Shown here: positions 20,700 to 31,805 of the stretch, piece after piece
How positions within the stretch are numbered: position 1 is the first letter of the stretch
Layout: the number at the start of each line of letters is the position of its first letter
NCBI GenBank assembly: GCA_009599575.1
Contig: VWND01000033.1
Location: 62,001 to 126,000, forward strand
Length of the DNA: 64,000 nucleotides
Direction: 5' to 3'
DNA from: Blumeriella jaapii
Taxonomy: Eukaryota; Ascomycota; Leotiomycetes; Helotiales; Drepanopezizaceae
The notes under the pieces: model-generated
Seen by the model: the letters and a program-made list of their open reading frames with translations, nothing else
Told to the model about the DNA's origin: nothing
Databases searched by the model: none
Program-made: the position numbers and the translations under genes

Positions 20700-23394
20700 A
20701 ATTATTAAATTATGAAAATGCAATATATTTTAAAAACGTTTGAAATTACGGTCAGGCAATCTTAAACCGTGCGAAATTCAAAGCTCGAAAATCGCTTTTT
20801 TATTTAAAAATAACAAATCGAATATTAATTCGTACGCTTCGACCGTTGCGCTCGGCCTTTTTAAACTAGATTTCTTTTAGTTAAACGCCTGGCGAAAATT
20901 TAACTTTTTAATTTTACGTTTTATAATTATAGCGATTACAATTTGCGGCTTTTTATTAAAAATAATAAAAAAATAACTGTACGTATATTAGTCTGAGCCA
21001 CGGAATATCGAAACCGTGGATTATATAACAATATTATATTAATCTAATTAACTTACTAAAAAACAAGTTTTTTAATATATTATCCAAATATTTAAACGCA
21101 ATTTTATTTTATTTAATTCTTTTAAAAAACACAAAAACTTTTTTAATAACTCCCTTATTAAAAACGATTTTTTTTATATTAAAAATCTTTAATCTGCAAT
21201 TCCAAAAAACATTTATTCGTTTAATTTAAACCCTACCAATACTTTTACTAATATTATAAACAACGACGCTTTTCGTTTTTTTATACGAAACCGCATGCTT
21301 CTTCCTGGCTCCTTTAATACACTTTTATTTAATAACGCCAATATTACCGATTTTATCGAAAAATATAAAAAAACTTATAAAAATTTCGAAGTTTTTAAAA
21401 CTGAAATATTCGATAAACTTTTTCGCTATTATAATTTAACCATTAAAAATATTATCAAATCGATAAATAAATAAAAAGCTATTAAAATTCGAAACTGGCG
21501 TAAGTTAATTAAAGTTTTGAAATCGGAATTCCGAAATTACGATCGCTAGCAAATTCGCGATATTATCGCTTTTTTTAAACAATTTATTATAATAATTCGT
21601 TAAGCCAAAAAACTTAAAATATTATCGTATTTATACAAAAGTTTTTAACGTTTTCGTTAATAAAAAGGTTTTAAGCGAAATTAAATAAAAAAGATTGTTT
21701 TTACTTAGCTTTTCAATTAGCATTCGCAACAAAACTATTAAGCATTTTAAAATTAATAAACAAAACTTTAAAACTTTCGATTAATATTTTAAATTTATAA
21801 AATTCGTTTTTAAACAAAACCAAAGCGAACGTACTATCGAAATTATAAACCAAAAGAAATCTCCTTTTCTTATTTATAAAAAAAACGTAAAAGCTTTAAT
21901 ACAGAAATATGCTCAGCTATTAAAAATTACCGAAATCGCCAAAAAATAATTAGTTATTATATTATTTAATCGTTCGGCAAAATCTATTAGCTTGGAAAAG
22001 CTTAACAAAAATATCGAAACTTTCGTATTAAAATTTATCGATATTAAAATTCAAAAACTTTAAAACAAAATCGAAAATTTTATATAATAGCAAAAAAAAC
22101 TTTTTTACGTTAATTCGAATAATAAAAACGATTAAAATAACTTTATAATAATTATTTTTTTCAAAATACGCAAAGCGATTAATTTCGCTAAACTACCGTA
22201 AAAATAATAGCTGTTTAATAACAACCTTTCCGTGCTAACGATCAAAATCAGCGAAATACTAATTACAATAACGATTATTAAAAGAAAAAAAAAACTAACG
22301 CGGAAATTAAAATCGCGGCTATTAAAATAATAAAAATAATTATTAAAACAAATCCTGTGGCTTTAAATATAAGTTTTGTAATAATAAAAAAATTTACTGC
22401 GAAAAACCTTAAATTCGCTTTGAATGCAAAACATTTAATTTTTGTATAAATAATAAAATTTGTTATATTAATAAATACGGAGCGATTTGCTTCGGACCGA
22501 CGAAAACAGAAATAAGCTTTTTTAATAAAGCTGAGAATTAGAACTAATTAAATACTATTCGTTTAAAAATAAAAAGTACGAAATAAAACGATTGTTTAGA
22601 AAACAAAAAAAATGCAAAAACGATTTTTATTAATAAAAAAAAAAATTTTCCGAAAGCGTATTAATTAAAAAAAAAACTTTTATCCTAAGCGTAAATAAAA
22701 TTTAAATATATAAATAAAAAACAAATATATATATTACTAATATAATTATCGCATTTGCAAATATTATAGCTGCATAATTAAACTAGCGAATTACAAAAAA
22801 GCAAAATGCTTCTATCCTATTCGCCAAACCAACTAATATAAAAAAAAACGTCAAAATCGAAAAAAAAAAAAATTTTAAAATTCGAAAAAAAACCGATAAA
22901 ACTATCAGAAAAACGCTTATAATAAAAAAAATTAACGACGATATAAAAAATATCGACACCGACACTTCGGTTTAAATTATTCAGAAAATATCAACTTCTA
23001 AGCGCCCATTATTAATACGAAGCGAAAAATAAATCGATAAATATATTAGCCCCGAAGCCGTCGACGAAGCTATTAAAAAAATTATAAAACAGAAAATTAA
23101 ATTGAAATTCAACGATTTATTTAACATAAAAAAAAATTCGATAAAATTATTAATAAACAAATTTCTGTATTAAAAAAAAACGAAAAAATTAAAATTATTC
23201 GAAAAAAAAACAATTTTAAATTAAAAAAAAATAAAAAAAAAATTTATAATATCGTAATTAATTTAGCCGATAAAAAAAAATCCTCGGAAAAAATCAGCCT
23301 TTTAGCCCTCGCTATAAAAACTTAAAAGTCAAAACGACGAAACTGCTTTTACACTGTTATAAAAACGCTAAAAATAAAAATTATATTTAAAAAA
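20700..23394 (+). pseudogene. Gypsy C4 gag and linker
   Basis: Gag core at 21290-21560: MLLPGSFNTLLFNNANITDF, then IEKYKKTYKNFEVFKTEIFD, KLFRYYNLTIKNIIKSINK, RNWRKLIKVLKSEFRNYDR. The Cys-rich block at about 22360-22520 parallels that of C1 but is more damaged. A Lys/Ile-rich linker follows to protease. The minus-strand open stretch 22783-22965 is a shadow. Length, from core through knuckle to protease, is usual for this gypsy group. Confidence 0.75.
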
Positions 23395-24230
23395 AATACG
23401 ACCGCTTTCGCTTTACTCGATAATAAAGCCGAAATTAATTGTATAAACCAAAAAACGGCCGAAGCTAATAATATCCCGATTATTACCGATAAACGAATAA
23501 TTTATATTATCGTTAATAAAAACACGATTAAATTTAATAAAATTGTACGAAATATTAAAATCGATATTAAAAATATTATTATTTATAAAAACTTTTTAAT
23601 AATAAAAAAATGCTTTTATTTTATTATTTTTGAAATGTTTTAAATCTTGGAAAATTTCGTCAGTTTTAAATATACCGAAAACGGCCAAATAAAAACTTTT
23701 TTTTAAAATTAAAACCGATTTTTTTAAAATCAAATTACCGTCGCCGGCGATAAAGTTTTTTTAATCGACGTTTTATTAAAAAAACGAATAGCCGGCTTTG
23801 GTTTTAAAACAAACGTTAAGCTATAATAAAACCTGGAAAATATTCGATTAAAAGCATTTACGTCGCTAATCGAAATAGCATCGCGAATAAAATTGGCTAA
23901 TATTAATATTTTTAGCTATTAATTCGAAAATAAAAGTTTCGAAGATTTTGTTTTTGTATTAAATAAATCCGATTTATATATTTTATTTTTTTATATTAAT
24001 ATTAGCACTTTTTACAAGCGCAAAGCTAATAAAATACGATTCGTAAATTTTGGCGAATCCGGTGGAAATATTTCCGAAAAAATAAACGATTAATTCGAAA
24101 AAAATAAAATAATAAAACCATTTTAATTAATTATTAGCGAATTCGAAAAATTTATTACCGGCCGATTTTCTAGCTTATTACCTGGCAGCCGATTTATAAA
24201 AAAACGATTTAATAATTTAGCAATCGGAAC
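23395..24230 (+). pseudogene. Gypsy C4 protease and downstream segment
   Basis: Protease reads TAFALLDNKAEINCINQKTA at about 23400-23460 (family: ALxDSGSExNxIxxxxA), with the DSG active site now DNK. It continues IVRNIKIDIKNIIIYKNFLI and reaches a segment with TENGQIKTFF (23680-23700). A 36-bp palindromic mini-repeat at 23854-23889 encodes AFTSLIEIASRI in the pol frame. The section NKIRFVNFGESGGNIS (about 24025-24075) leads into RT. Confidence 0.78.
23854..23889 (+). repeat. 36-bp palindromic mini-repeat, protease-RT segment of C4
   Basis: GCATTTACGTCGC...GCATCGCGAATA, 36 bp, in frame with pol (AFTSLIEIASRI). One arm is altered by C to T and G to A. Confidence 0.65.
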
Positions 24231-25730
24231 CCAACTTTTGCTAAAAAAAAAAGAAATTTTATACGAAATCCTACGCAATCGAAAAAAAGCTATAGCTTTC
24301 GATTTTACCGAAATGGGCCAATTTAATTTTAACGTTACGTTTTATATCGATATCAAAACCGTGTTTTACAAAGCCTGGCAAAAAAAAACTTTTTTAGTTT
24401 TTAAAATTTTTTAAAATAAAATAATCGAAATATTAAAAAAACGAATTAAGCAAAAAATCTTCGAATTTTGCCACGGCTTATATAAAAATAAGTAATTTAT
24501 CGTTGCGAAAAAAAAAAAAGCATTTATAAACTTATTACCGCAATCGTCGAAATAAACAAAATAACGATACGAAACGCTAACGTATTATTTAACGTCGATT
24601 AATTTTTAAACGAATTCGCAAAATTAATAATTGCTTTTTTTTTCGATTTGTTTTCCGATTACGATTATTTAATATTTAATTTACGATTTCGAAATATAAC
24701 GGCAATTTAAATATTAATCGGCCTGCTACGTATAACGAAAATACTTATGAAAGCTATCAAATTTAATCGTTTAATTTGTAAAAGTCGTATATAAGGTTTT
24801 TATAATTTGCATTTTTAATATCGCTTTTTTTTACGTTAACGACGTTAAAATAAAAAGCTTTAAATTATATTATAATAATAAAAAAATCCTTTTTAAAATT
24901 CGGCGTTATATAATAAAATATATTTAAAATATCGATAAAATTATAATTTGCTTCGAAAAAGCCAAAGCTATTATTGGCCTTCGATTAAAATTTTGTATGC
25001 CCGAAATAAATATCGTCGGCTATATAATTAATAACGCTGGCCGCTATTTTTAACGAAAAAAAATTAAAAAAATCTGCGAATAAAAAAAGTATAAAAATAT
25101 TACCGAAGCCAAAGCTTTTATTAGCGTTATAATTTATTACCGCAATTAAATTAAGAATTTCTTTTAAAAAGCTGCATTTATTTACGCCACGATAAAAAAA
25201 AAATCGATTTCGTTTAAAAAAAAAAGCAAAGCAAAATTATAAAAATTTTTAAAAACGACTTTTTATCGGTTTTATTATTTGTACGAATCGATTACAATTC
25301 AAACGTAAAAAAAATTATTTTAATTATTAACGTTAATATTTTCGGTTAAAAAGCAATATTATAATAAATCGATAAAAACAAAAAACGGCATTTTTTACGA
25401 TTCGAAAGCGGCTTATAATTTTTCGCGGAAGCACGCTACGATATTATTAAACGGAAATATCGAAGCGCTTTTAAAGCGATAAAAAAAATAAAAAGCGAAT
25501 TGTACGGCGTATATTTTATTTTAAAAACGGACGCAAAAGTTTTTGTCGATTAATTAAATAAAAAAGCTAATAATTTATTAAAAGCGTTCGTTATTAATTA
25601 AATAATTTAAATGCGATTTATAAACTTCGAAATCAAGCATATTAAAAAAATAATTAATATAGCGGCAAACGGCTTTTTTAAACAAAAACGCTTTTATTCG
25701 TTTGATTTCGCTAAATAAAACGAATAAAAT
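24231..25730 (+). pseudogene. Gypsy C4 reverse transcriptase and RNase H
   Basis: RT begins KEILYEILRNRKKAIAFDF then TEMGQFNFNVTFYIDIKTV, the diagnostic start of this ascomycete gypsy group, followed by FEFCHGLYKNK. The catalytic box at about 24829-24846 reads FYVNDV where FLDDV is usual. RGLRLKFCMPEINIVGYI-type sequence (25000-25025) and ITEAKAFISVIIYYR (25096-25145) mark the RT end. RNase H follows, with RHATILLNGNIEALLKR near 25425 and the tail before 25730. Stops are at Gln/Trp sites. Confidence 0.87.
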
Positions 25731-25799
25731 ATCGACAAATAAATCGCTAACGAAATCGGCTGCTTCGCTATTTACGTTTTAAATTTTATAAATCCGAAA

Positions 25800-25835
25800 T
25801 TATTCGCGTTATTATTTCGGCTAACACCGCGAATA
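25800..25835 (+). repeat. 36-bp palindromic mini-repeat, C4 linker copy 1
   Basis: Arms TATTCGCG and CGCGAATA; core TTATTATTTCGGCTAACAC. Same place in C2 (49930-49965) and C3 (63517-63552). Confidence 0.8.
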
Positions 25836-25862
25836 AAAAATATTAATTTTCGGGCCGAAAAA

Positions 25863-25898
25863 GCATTCGCGTTATTATTTCGGTTGGTATCGCGAATG
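25863..25898 (+). repeat. 36-bp palindromic mini-repeat, C4 linker copy 2
   Basis: Arms GCATTCGCG and CGCGAATG; the best preserved arms. Same place in C2 (49867-49902) and C3 (63454-63489). Confidence 0.8.
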
Positions 25899-26140
25899 GA
25901 TTTAATCGAAAACGATCGGAATAAGCCGATTAACGATAAAAATAAACTTTTGATCGATAATTACGAAACCGAAAACTTTTATTTAATCGTATATTATTTA
26001 ATTATTTTGTTTAAATTATTTAGCGTATTAAATTATTAATTTAAATTATTTAAAAACTAGGCTTTCGATTATATTTTAGCCGATAAAAAGCTGTATAAAA
26101 TAAAAAATAATATATATTAAAGACGCTTAGTAATAAATAA

Positions 26141-27335
26141 TAAAGCCGACAAATTTTAAATTATAAAAAAAGCCTACGAAAAAGTGTTTTATAAAAAAAC
26201 TGAAATTATTTATTACCGAATCAAAAACGATTTTTAATAAAAAAAATGCTTCGAAAACTGCAAAGCTTTCGTTAAAAGCTGTATTTTTTGCTAAAAGCGA
26301 AAGCTTGGCCGAAAAAAAAACTTATTATATTCGATGTAGTTTTTTAAAATTTAAAAAAAAATTAATTTCGACGTTATACGCGTATTAATTACCGATCGCG
26401 ATTATATATATTTCGTATTCGCTATCGACGATCTGTTCGAATAGCTTGAAAAGCGATTTTTTCGAAACGTTATTTTCGAAATTATAATAATTTTTTTTTA
26501 AAAAAACGTTATATATCGATACGATTTATTTAATAAATTAAACGTCGATAATAAATCCGAAAACAAAAGCGTTATCGAAACTTTTATAAAAAAATACGGC
26601 ATTCAGCGTATTTAAATTTTAGCTTATAATTCGAAAAGCAACGGATTCGTTAAACGAAATTATAAAAATATTTTCGACGGCTTTTTAAAGTTATTCGAAA
26701 AGGTTATAAGCGTTGATCGCGAAAATTTTCGAAAATACTTTTTGTTATACGTATATATATATACGCTTTTATTAAAATAATTTTATTTTTTATTTAATAC
26801 GGCAAAAACGCTCGACTGTTTTTAAAAATAAAATAGCTTATATAAAAGCTTTATAATATAATTAAAATAAAAACGAAAACAGATTTATTAATAATAAAAT
26901 TTAAATAGCTCGATTACCGCGATATAAATATAAAAAAAATAATTTTAAAAAAGAAAAAGTATAAAAAAAAAATTAAAAAAATTTAAAATAAAACTAAAAT
27001 TTTAAAAAAAAACGCTAATTAAAAAAAGAAATTTGATTTTAATTTACGACGTTCAGCGCGCTATTAATAAATCGGCCGATATTAAATTTAATTATAAATG
27101 GTTCGGACTTTACGAAATATGCGAAGCCGAATTGAATAAAAGCTATTATAAGCTTACGAAATTCGATAAAACAAAACTAAAAAAAACGTTCGCCGCCAAT
27201 CGATTAAAGCGATTTTATAAAAAAAACCAGCAAATTTATTTTTTAAATTCTGATTTAAATAACGACTCCGATTCCAGCGAATCCGACGACGATTCCGACC
27301 AAAACGATTATATTTCTAAGAAAAAAAAAGCTTAA
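26141..27335 (+). pseudogene. Gypsy C4 integrase
   Basis: The zinc-binding region is near 26200-26310 (ENCKAFVKSCIFC). The catalytic core reads FAIDDLFE (26415-26440), VDNKSENKSVIETFIKKYGI (26533-26600; family xDGGPENK) and AYNSKSNGFVKRNYKNIF (26620-26670; family AYHPxxNGxVERGHK, with Glu changed to Lys). The C-terminal module at 27033-27335 is open for 100 codons: ILIYDVQRAINKSADIKFN, YKWFGLYEICEAELNKSYYK and FAANRLKRFYKKNQQIYF, ending in an acidic SDLNNDSDSSESDDD tail. C2 and C3 have the same domain. Confidence 0.88.
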
Positions 27336-27950
27336 TCTTTTGGAAAAGTCTAGAAGCAACCGAACGATAATTCCGCTATTAAAAGCACAATTTAAGTCGT
27401 AATTCCATTTATAACCGAAAAAAAAAAAATTTATACAAAATTGTTTACTAATTGTTTTATTATTTTTATTGTTTATTGTTTTTTTTTTTATTATATATTG
27501 TTTTATTGTTTTTTGTTTTGCTTTGCTTGTATATAATTTAATTATTTTGTTTTATATATATTGTTTATTTTTAAAACCTTTTTTTATATTGTTTAGGATA
27601 TTTATTATATTTTTTTTTGTTTAATTATACTTTTGTTTATTAAAACAAAAGCTTTATATATATTTAAGCCGTATATTTGATATATTTATATTGCTCGTAT
27701 ATTTTACGAAAACTATTTTTTATATATTTTATTATTTGCTATTTTTTGTACTGTTTATTTTTTTTGTTATTTTGAACGGATGTCTGCTTAAACAGCTATA
27801 ATTTATTAAAAAAACAGTATACGGATTTCCGTAACTTTTAAATACAAATATTTTATAATTCTCGTATTTTTTTCTAGTTATTTTTTAATAAATATAATAT
27901 ATTTTTTTAATTAATAAACTTATCGATATTATATCGTTTTTTAAGCAAAG
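27336..27950 (+). other. AT-rich spacer between pol and ORF3 of C4
   Basis: About 600 bp dominated by T, with repeated TTGTTTATTGTTTT-type words, followed by a less simple part containing GAACGGATGTCTGC. It is conserved in position and sequence in C2 (about 47840-48430) and C3 (about 61350-61960). No coding frame is credible. It could hold a second promoter or an RNA signal for ORF3; the sequence does not show which. Confidence 0.6.
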
Positions 27951-28937
27951 CGTTATTAAATCTGGCAAATTTATTTTTAATTTATTTTAAAACGAAATTA
28001 TTATACGTAATTTTTTCGAATTTAAGCAAGCATATAATGCCGCTATTTTAAATTAATAAGCAATTTTCGTAAAAACATTTATAAAGCAATTCGATATAAT
28101 AATTAAAAACGTTAACGAATTTTTATTCGATTACAAAAGCTTTGTTAAAACTAAATTCGTTCGCAAAAATTTTGATTACGATAAATTTTTACTGAATTAC
28201 GACAACGTTTTAAAAATTTTCGCCGAAGCAAAAAAAGCTCGGAATAATAAAAAAAAGATAATAGACCGGGTTTTACGCTTTTTGCTAAATCAACGAAAAA
28301 AAAATATTTAAAAATACGTTTTTAATAAAATTACCGGTGTTGTTTTATTTCGGCATTTCGCTCGCTTTTTCGAAATTATTATTTTTATTAAAAAAAAAGT
28401 TTGGATATTAAACGCTTATATTTTTAAAACGCAAATTTTAAAAACTAATAATTTAAAAATCCGCAGATTTATAAATTTTTTATAGCTGTTTGCAAGCTGG
28501 TCGACGATATTATATAATCGTTAAAAAAAGTTTTAATCGGCTGCGAAATTTCAAATCTGACCTTTTTTTAAAGCAAAAGATTAAGCGTCGTTAAATGCGG
28601 CATTTTTATATCGAAAAAAAAAACGATATTATTTCGATATTTTAAATTTACGATAACGAAAAAAACGAAAAAGCTAATATTATTTTCGTTTAATTCGAAA
28701 AAACATACGCGATAGCAATTAATATTTTTAAAACAGCTAAAATAATTCGACGATTTTTATTTTTAATTATCGAAAACAAATCCGAAAACGAAATTAAAAG
28801 CGTAATAATAAACAATCGCTTATTCGAATACAAAAAATCTATTGTATTTATAAAAACGATTTCGGAAAAAATAAAAATAAAAAACATAAAAAAGCGCGCT
28901 GATATTTTCGAAACCTTTTTTATTCGAAAAAAAAAAA

Positions 28938-28973
28938 CTATTCGCGTCGTTATTAAAAAAAATATCGCGAATA
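28938..28973 (+). repeat. 36-bp palindromic mini-repeat, C4 ORF3
   Basis: Arms CTATTCGCG and CGCGAATA with a diverged core (TCGTTATTAAAAAAAATAT). In C2 and C3 the core still reads TCGCTAGCAAAAAAA-type with a GCACCG end, so it belongs to the same family. Confidence 0.65.
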
Positions 28974-30776
28974 AAAACAGCCGGAAATCGACGCCGAATT
29001 ATAACTTTTAAATTAATTAATAAAAAACGCAACGATTTTACGAAATTAAATTTAAAAAACGTAGGCATTTCGAAAAAAAAAGATTTAAACGATTTTGAAT
29101 TTGATTTTTCGAAACTGGATACGCAAATATTAAAAACGTTTGCTGCGTTTAAAAACGTCGTACCGCTAATATTTTAAATTTTAATAAAAGCATTTAAAAT
29201 TTCGATTATTATACGATTCGACCGAAAAAGCTTGAAAAAAAATATCGAAATTATCGCGGAAAAAATTATATAAAAAGCATAAAATAAAATTATTTTATTT
29301 AAAACTTTCGTTTTCAACGACGAAACGATTTAAAAGTTTTACTTCGATACTTTTATATAAAAACCAAATAAATCCGTCAGCTTTTTTTTTTTTGCTTTAA
29401 ACGAAAACTAAATTAAGCTTTTTTCGGAAAATTATAAATATAATACGCCGAAACAAATAAAAAAAACTTTTAAAAACGGTAATCCGTTTTTACTCGAGTT
29501 TTTCTTCGTTGAAAAACTTCGATTTTTTAATTTCGTTTTTACGAAAAACGTTAACGCTAAAAAAAACGGCAAATTTTATTATTTTTATATACGTTATTAC
29601 GCGGCGTACTGCGATTTAATTATAAAAGAAATCGACGTTATCGGCTTCGTTAATCGATTCGCTATTATTAAAAATTCGGATTACGACGTATTCGAAATTG
29701 ATTTTAATAATTAATTTATATTTCGACGAAAAACTACGAAAATTACTTAAGCATATATTAAAGCTTATCTAGGCTACGCAAATTTCAAAATAAATTCTAA
29801 AACTTTTAGCGCGATTATAAAATTCGATTAAAACGTAGAAAAATAAAAATAACAAATATTTTCAAAAGCCGATTTTTCTAGCTTTTCGATCGAAAATATA
29901 TTTTAAAATCTATTTAAATTAAGCTGCGAATTCGTTAATTACGTAAAAACTCACAACGGAAAAAACAAACCATTATTATATTTTTTTAAAAAAAAAATAG
30001 CTATATATAAGTATTATTTCCGATTAGTTAAAATCTAAAAAGCGCTTATAATTTTTTTCGCTAATATGTTTTACAATTTTATTTAATAAGCTTTCAGAAT
30101 GCATCCCGGCTTTTATTTCGCTGTTTTGATTATTCGAAATTTCGGAAACTGCCGTTTCGTAGCTTATTTTAACGTTTCGATCGTTTTAAATCTCGTTGGT
30201 TCCGATCGTATTATAATTATAAAATTCGATATCGCCGATTTTTAAAAAAAGAAAAAATCGAAAATTTTACCGACGCTATTTTCGATTATTATATTCTGTT
30301 TGTATTCGCATATAATTCGAAAATAATCGAAGCTTATTTGCAATTACACCACGACGCTAAACTAATTAAAATTATTTAAAAAAGCTCAGCTTTTTTGTAT
30401 TTTAGCGCGTTTAAAACAATAGCTTCGGTTATTTTATCGAATTACGAAATCGAAAGCTACGAAATAAAAAATAAAATAATTTTTATTAGCTTTTCGATTA
30501 AGCAAAAGATTTTCGTCAGATTTAGAATTTAAAAAACCGACGGCGCGATATTAATTTATTCGAATAATTATACGGCGCAGAAATACAAAAATTATTTCGA
30601 AAACGACGCTCCGATAAGCAATTTAATATTATTTATACTGCGGCGAAAGCAATTATAATATTTTCGGTAATTTCGATTGCAAACGATTATTTTCGAATTA
30701 TTTCGTAAAATAATTTTTTTTACAGACCTCGGAGCTTTTTTAAAAGCATTCGTCGGCAAATAACCGTAGTCCGACC

Positions 30777-30817
30777 GCCGCCCCTCGGGGTGCGAGGTCG
30801 ACGACGACCTCGCGGGC
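30777..30817 (+). other. GC-rich 5' hairpins of the LINE-like insertion
   Basis: CCCCTCGGGG (30781-30790) is followed by a perfect 9-bp stem GCGAGGTCG (30792-30800) and CGACCTCGC (30805-30813) with loop ACGA. Structured 5' ends, including self-cleaving ribozymes, are known in several LINE groups; I could not fit a ribozyme fold here. Confidence 0.5.
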
Positions 30818-31059
30818 TAGACTCAATACCTGTACGTGGTGCCTGGTACGAACCTTCCGCCCTTTCGACTGCAATTAACGCTTTTCTCCTGAGGCAAAAG
30901 GGCGTCGTTGCATTCGAAAAGTATCGGGAAAGCCAAAATTAAGCAATCGATACGTGGCGATTTCGAAAAGATTTTCCTTACCGGCGATCCGGGCCATTTT
31001 TACGATTACGTATAATACAAATTACGATTTACCTGACGAAAGCATATTTATTAAGAATT

Positions 31060-31345
31060 TCAGAAGGATTGTATTAAAAAGAAAAAGCGAAAAATAAAAA
31101 TCGACAGCTCGAATATCGAAAACCCGGTACAGCGCTTTCGAATAACCGTTTTTACCGAACACAACCGATTCGATAGCATATTTAACGAAAAAAAAGGTGC
31201 CGGTAAAACATACGCGTTTATAAACGCGTATAAATCAAGCGTTCGAAAGACAACTCGGTGCCGCCAACTCGAAGTTTTGAAAGTGCTTTTTAAGATTACA
31301 AAAAAGCTGCGATACCGCGGGATCAAAAACTCGGGATATGCGTAT
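31060..31345 (+). pseudogene. Short open frame in the LINE-like insertion, unknown
   Basis: About 95 plus-strand codons are open (KRKIKIDSSNIENPVQRFRI, then EKKGAGKTYAFINAYKSS and KVLFKITKKLRYRGIKNSGY). No family is recognised. A second open stretch at 31449-31706 follows (MLFCFYFLFRPIGYTTFALY). The opposite-strand frame 31060-31326 is also open, so orientation is not certain. Confidence 0.25.
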
Positions 31346-31781
31346 TAAAAAAGCTTTTTTTTAATCGTGGTTTTTACTTTTTTAATACGTATATACTTTG
31401 TAATTTTCAAAATTATTAAAAGCCTTTTGGTTTCTAGTTTCTGCTTTTTTGTTATTTTGTTTTTATTTTCTTTTTAGGCCTATTGGTTATACCACGTTTG
31501 CGCTTTATAAACACGCAATTGACAGATTAAATTTAACCGGTGCCGTTTGCACAATTCTTGGGTTTAAACCCAAAGCTTTACGCTTATATTTTTTCATTGA
31601 CGGACCATCGCAAAAAGCGGCGAAGGGCGTAGTCGACAGCAGCAATAGCTGTATTAAAACGAACTGCTTTCGGGGTCGTACTTTTGTATTTAAATCCTTA
31701 GCTTAGCACGTCTCCGTACCCTTTGGGAGGTCCTAGGAAGGCAGACCGAGTTATGGCTGCCCTCCGCTAGACGTTAATCAA

Positions 31782-31805
31782 TACTACTACTACTACTACT
31801 ACTAC
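31782..31805 (+). repeat. (TAC)8 tail of the LINE-like insertion
   Basis: Eight TAC units, directly followed by the right-hand target duplication. Serves as the 3' tail at which target-primed reverse transcription started. Confidence 0.85.

Larger units (their letters stand above)
25731..26140 (+). pseudogene. Gypsy C4 linker with paired mini-repeats
   Basis: The RNase H to integrase linker carries two copies of the 36-bp palindromic repeat at 25800-25835 and 25863-25898. Both translate in the same frame (FALLFRL and a following PRI/SRM ending), giving a duplicated peptide. Between them is TTTTCGG-G-CCGAAAA (25847-25861). C2 and C3 keep the same arrangement, with open frames at 49726-49956 and 63313-63573 that extend from the repeats through DNYETENFYLI. 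Confidence 0.75.
30777..31803 (+). mobile_element. Non-LTR (LINE-like, probably non-autonomous) insertion in ORF3
   Basis: About 1.03 kb of sequence that is clearly GC-richer and not RIP-mutated. It is flanked by the 14-bp duplication ACCGTAGTCCGACC (30763-30776 and 31804-31817). The empty site is present in C2 (about 45000-45015, CGGACTACGG on the plus strand) and C3 (about 58517). The 3' end is a (TAC)8 tail at 31782-31805, preceded by a pairing element CTCCGTACCCTTTGGGAGG. The 5' end is rich in hairpins. Long variable duplications plus a simple-repeat tail are the mark of target-primed reverse transcription. No RT is encoded, so it is truncated or non-autonomous. Confidence 0.8.

Noticed and set aside
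30777..30817. HDV-like self-cleaving ribozyme at the 5' end of the LINE-like insertion
   Set aside because: The GC-rich hairpins are real, but I could not fit the required double pseudoknot with a pairing of the first seven bases.
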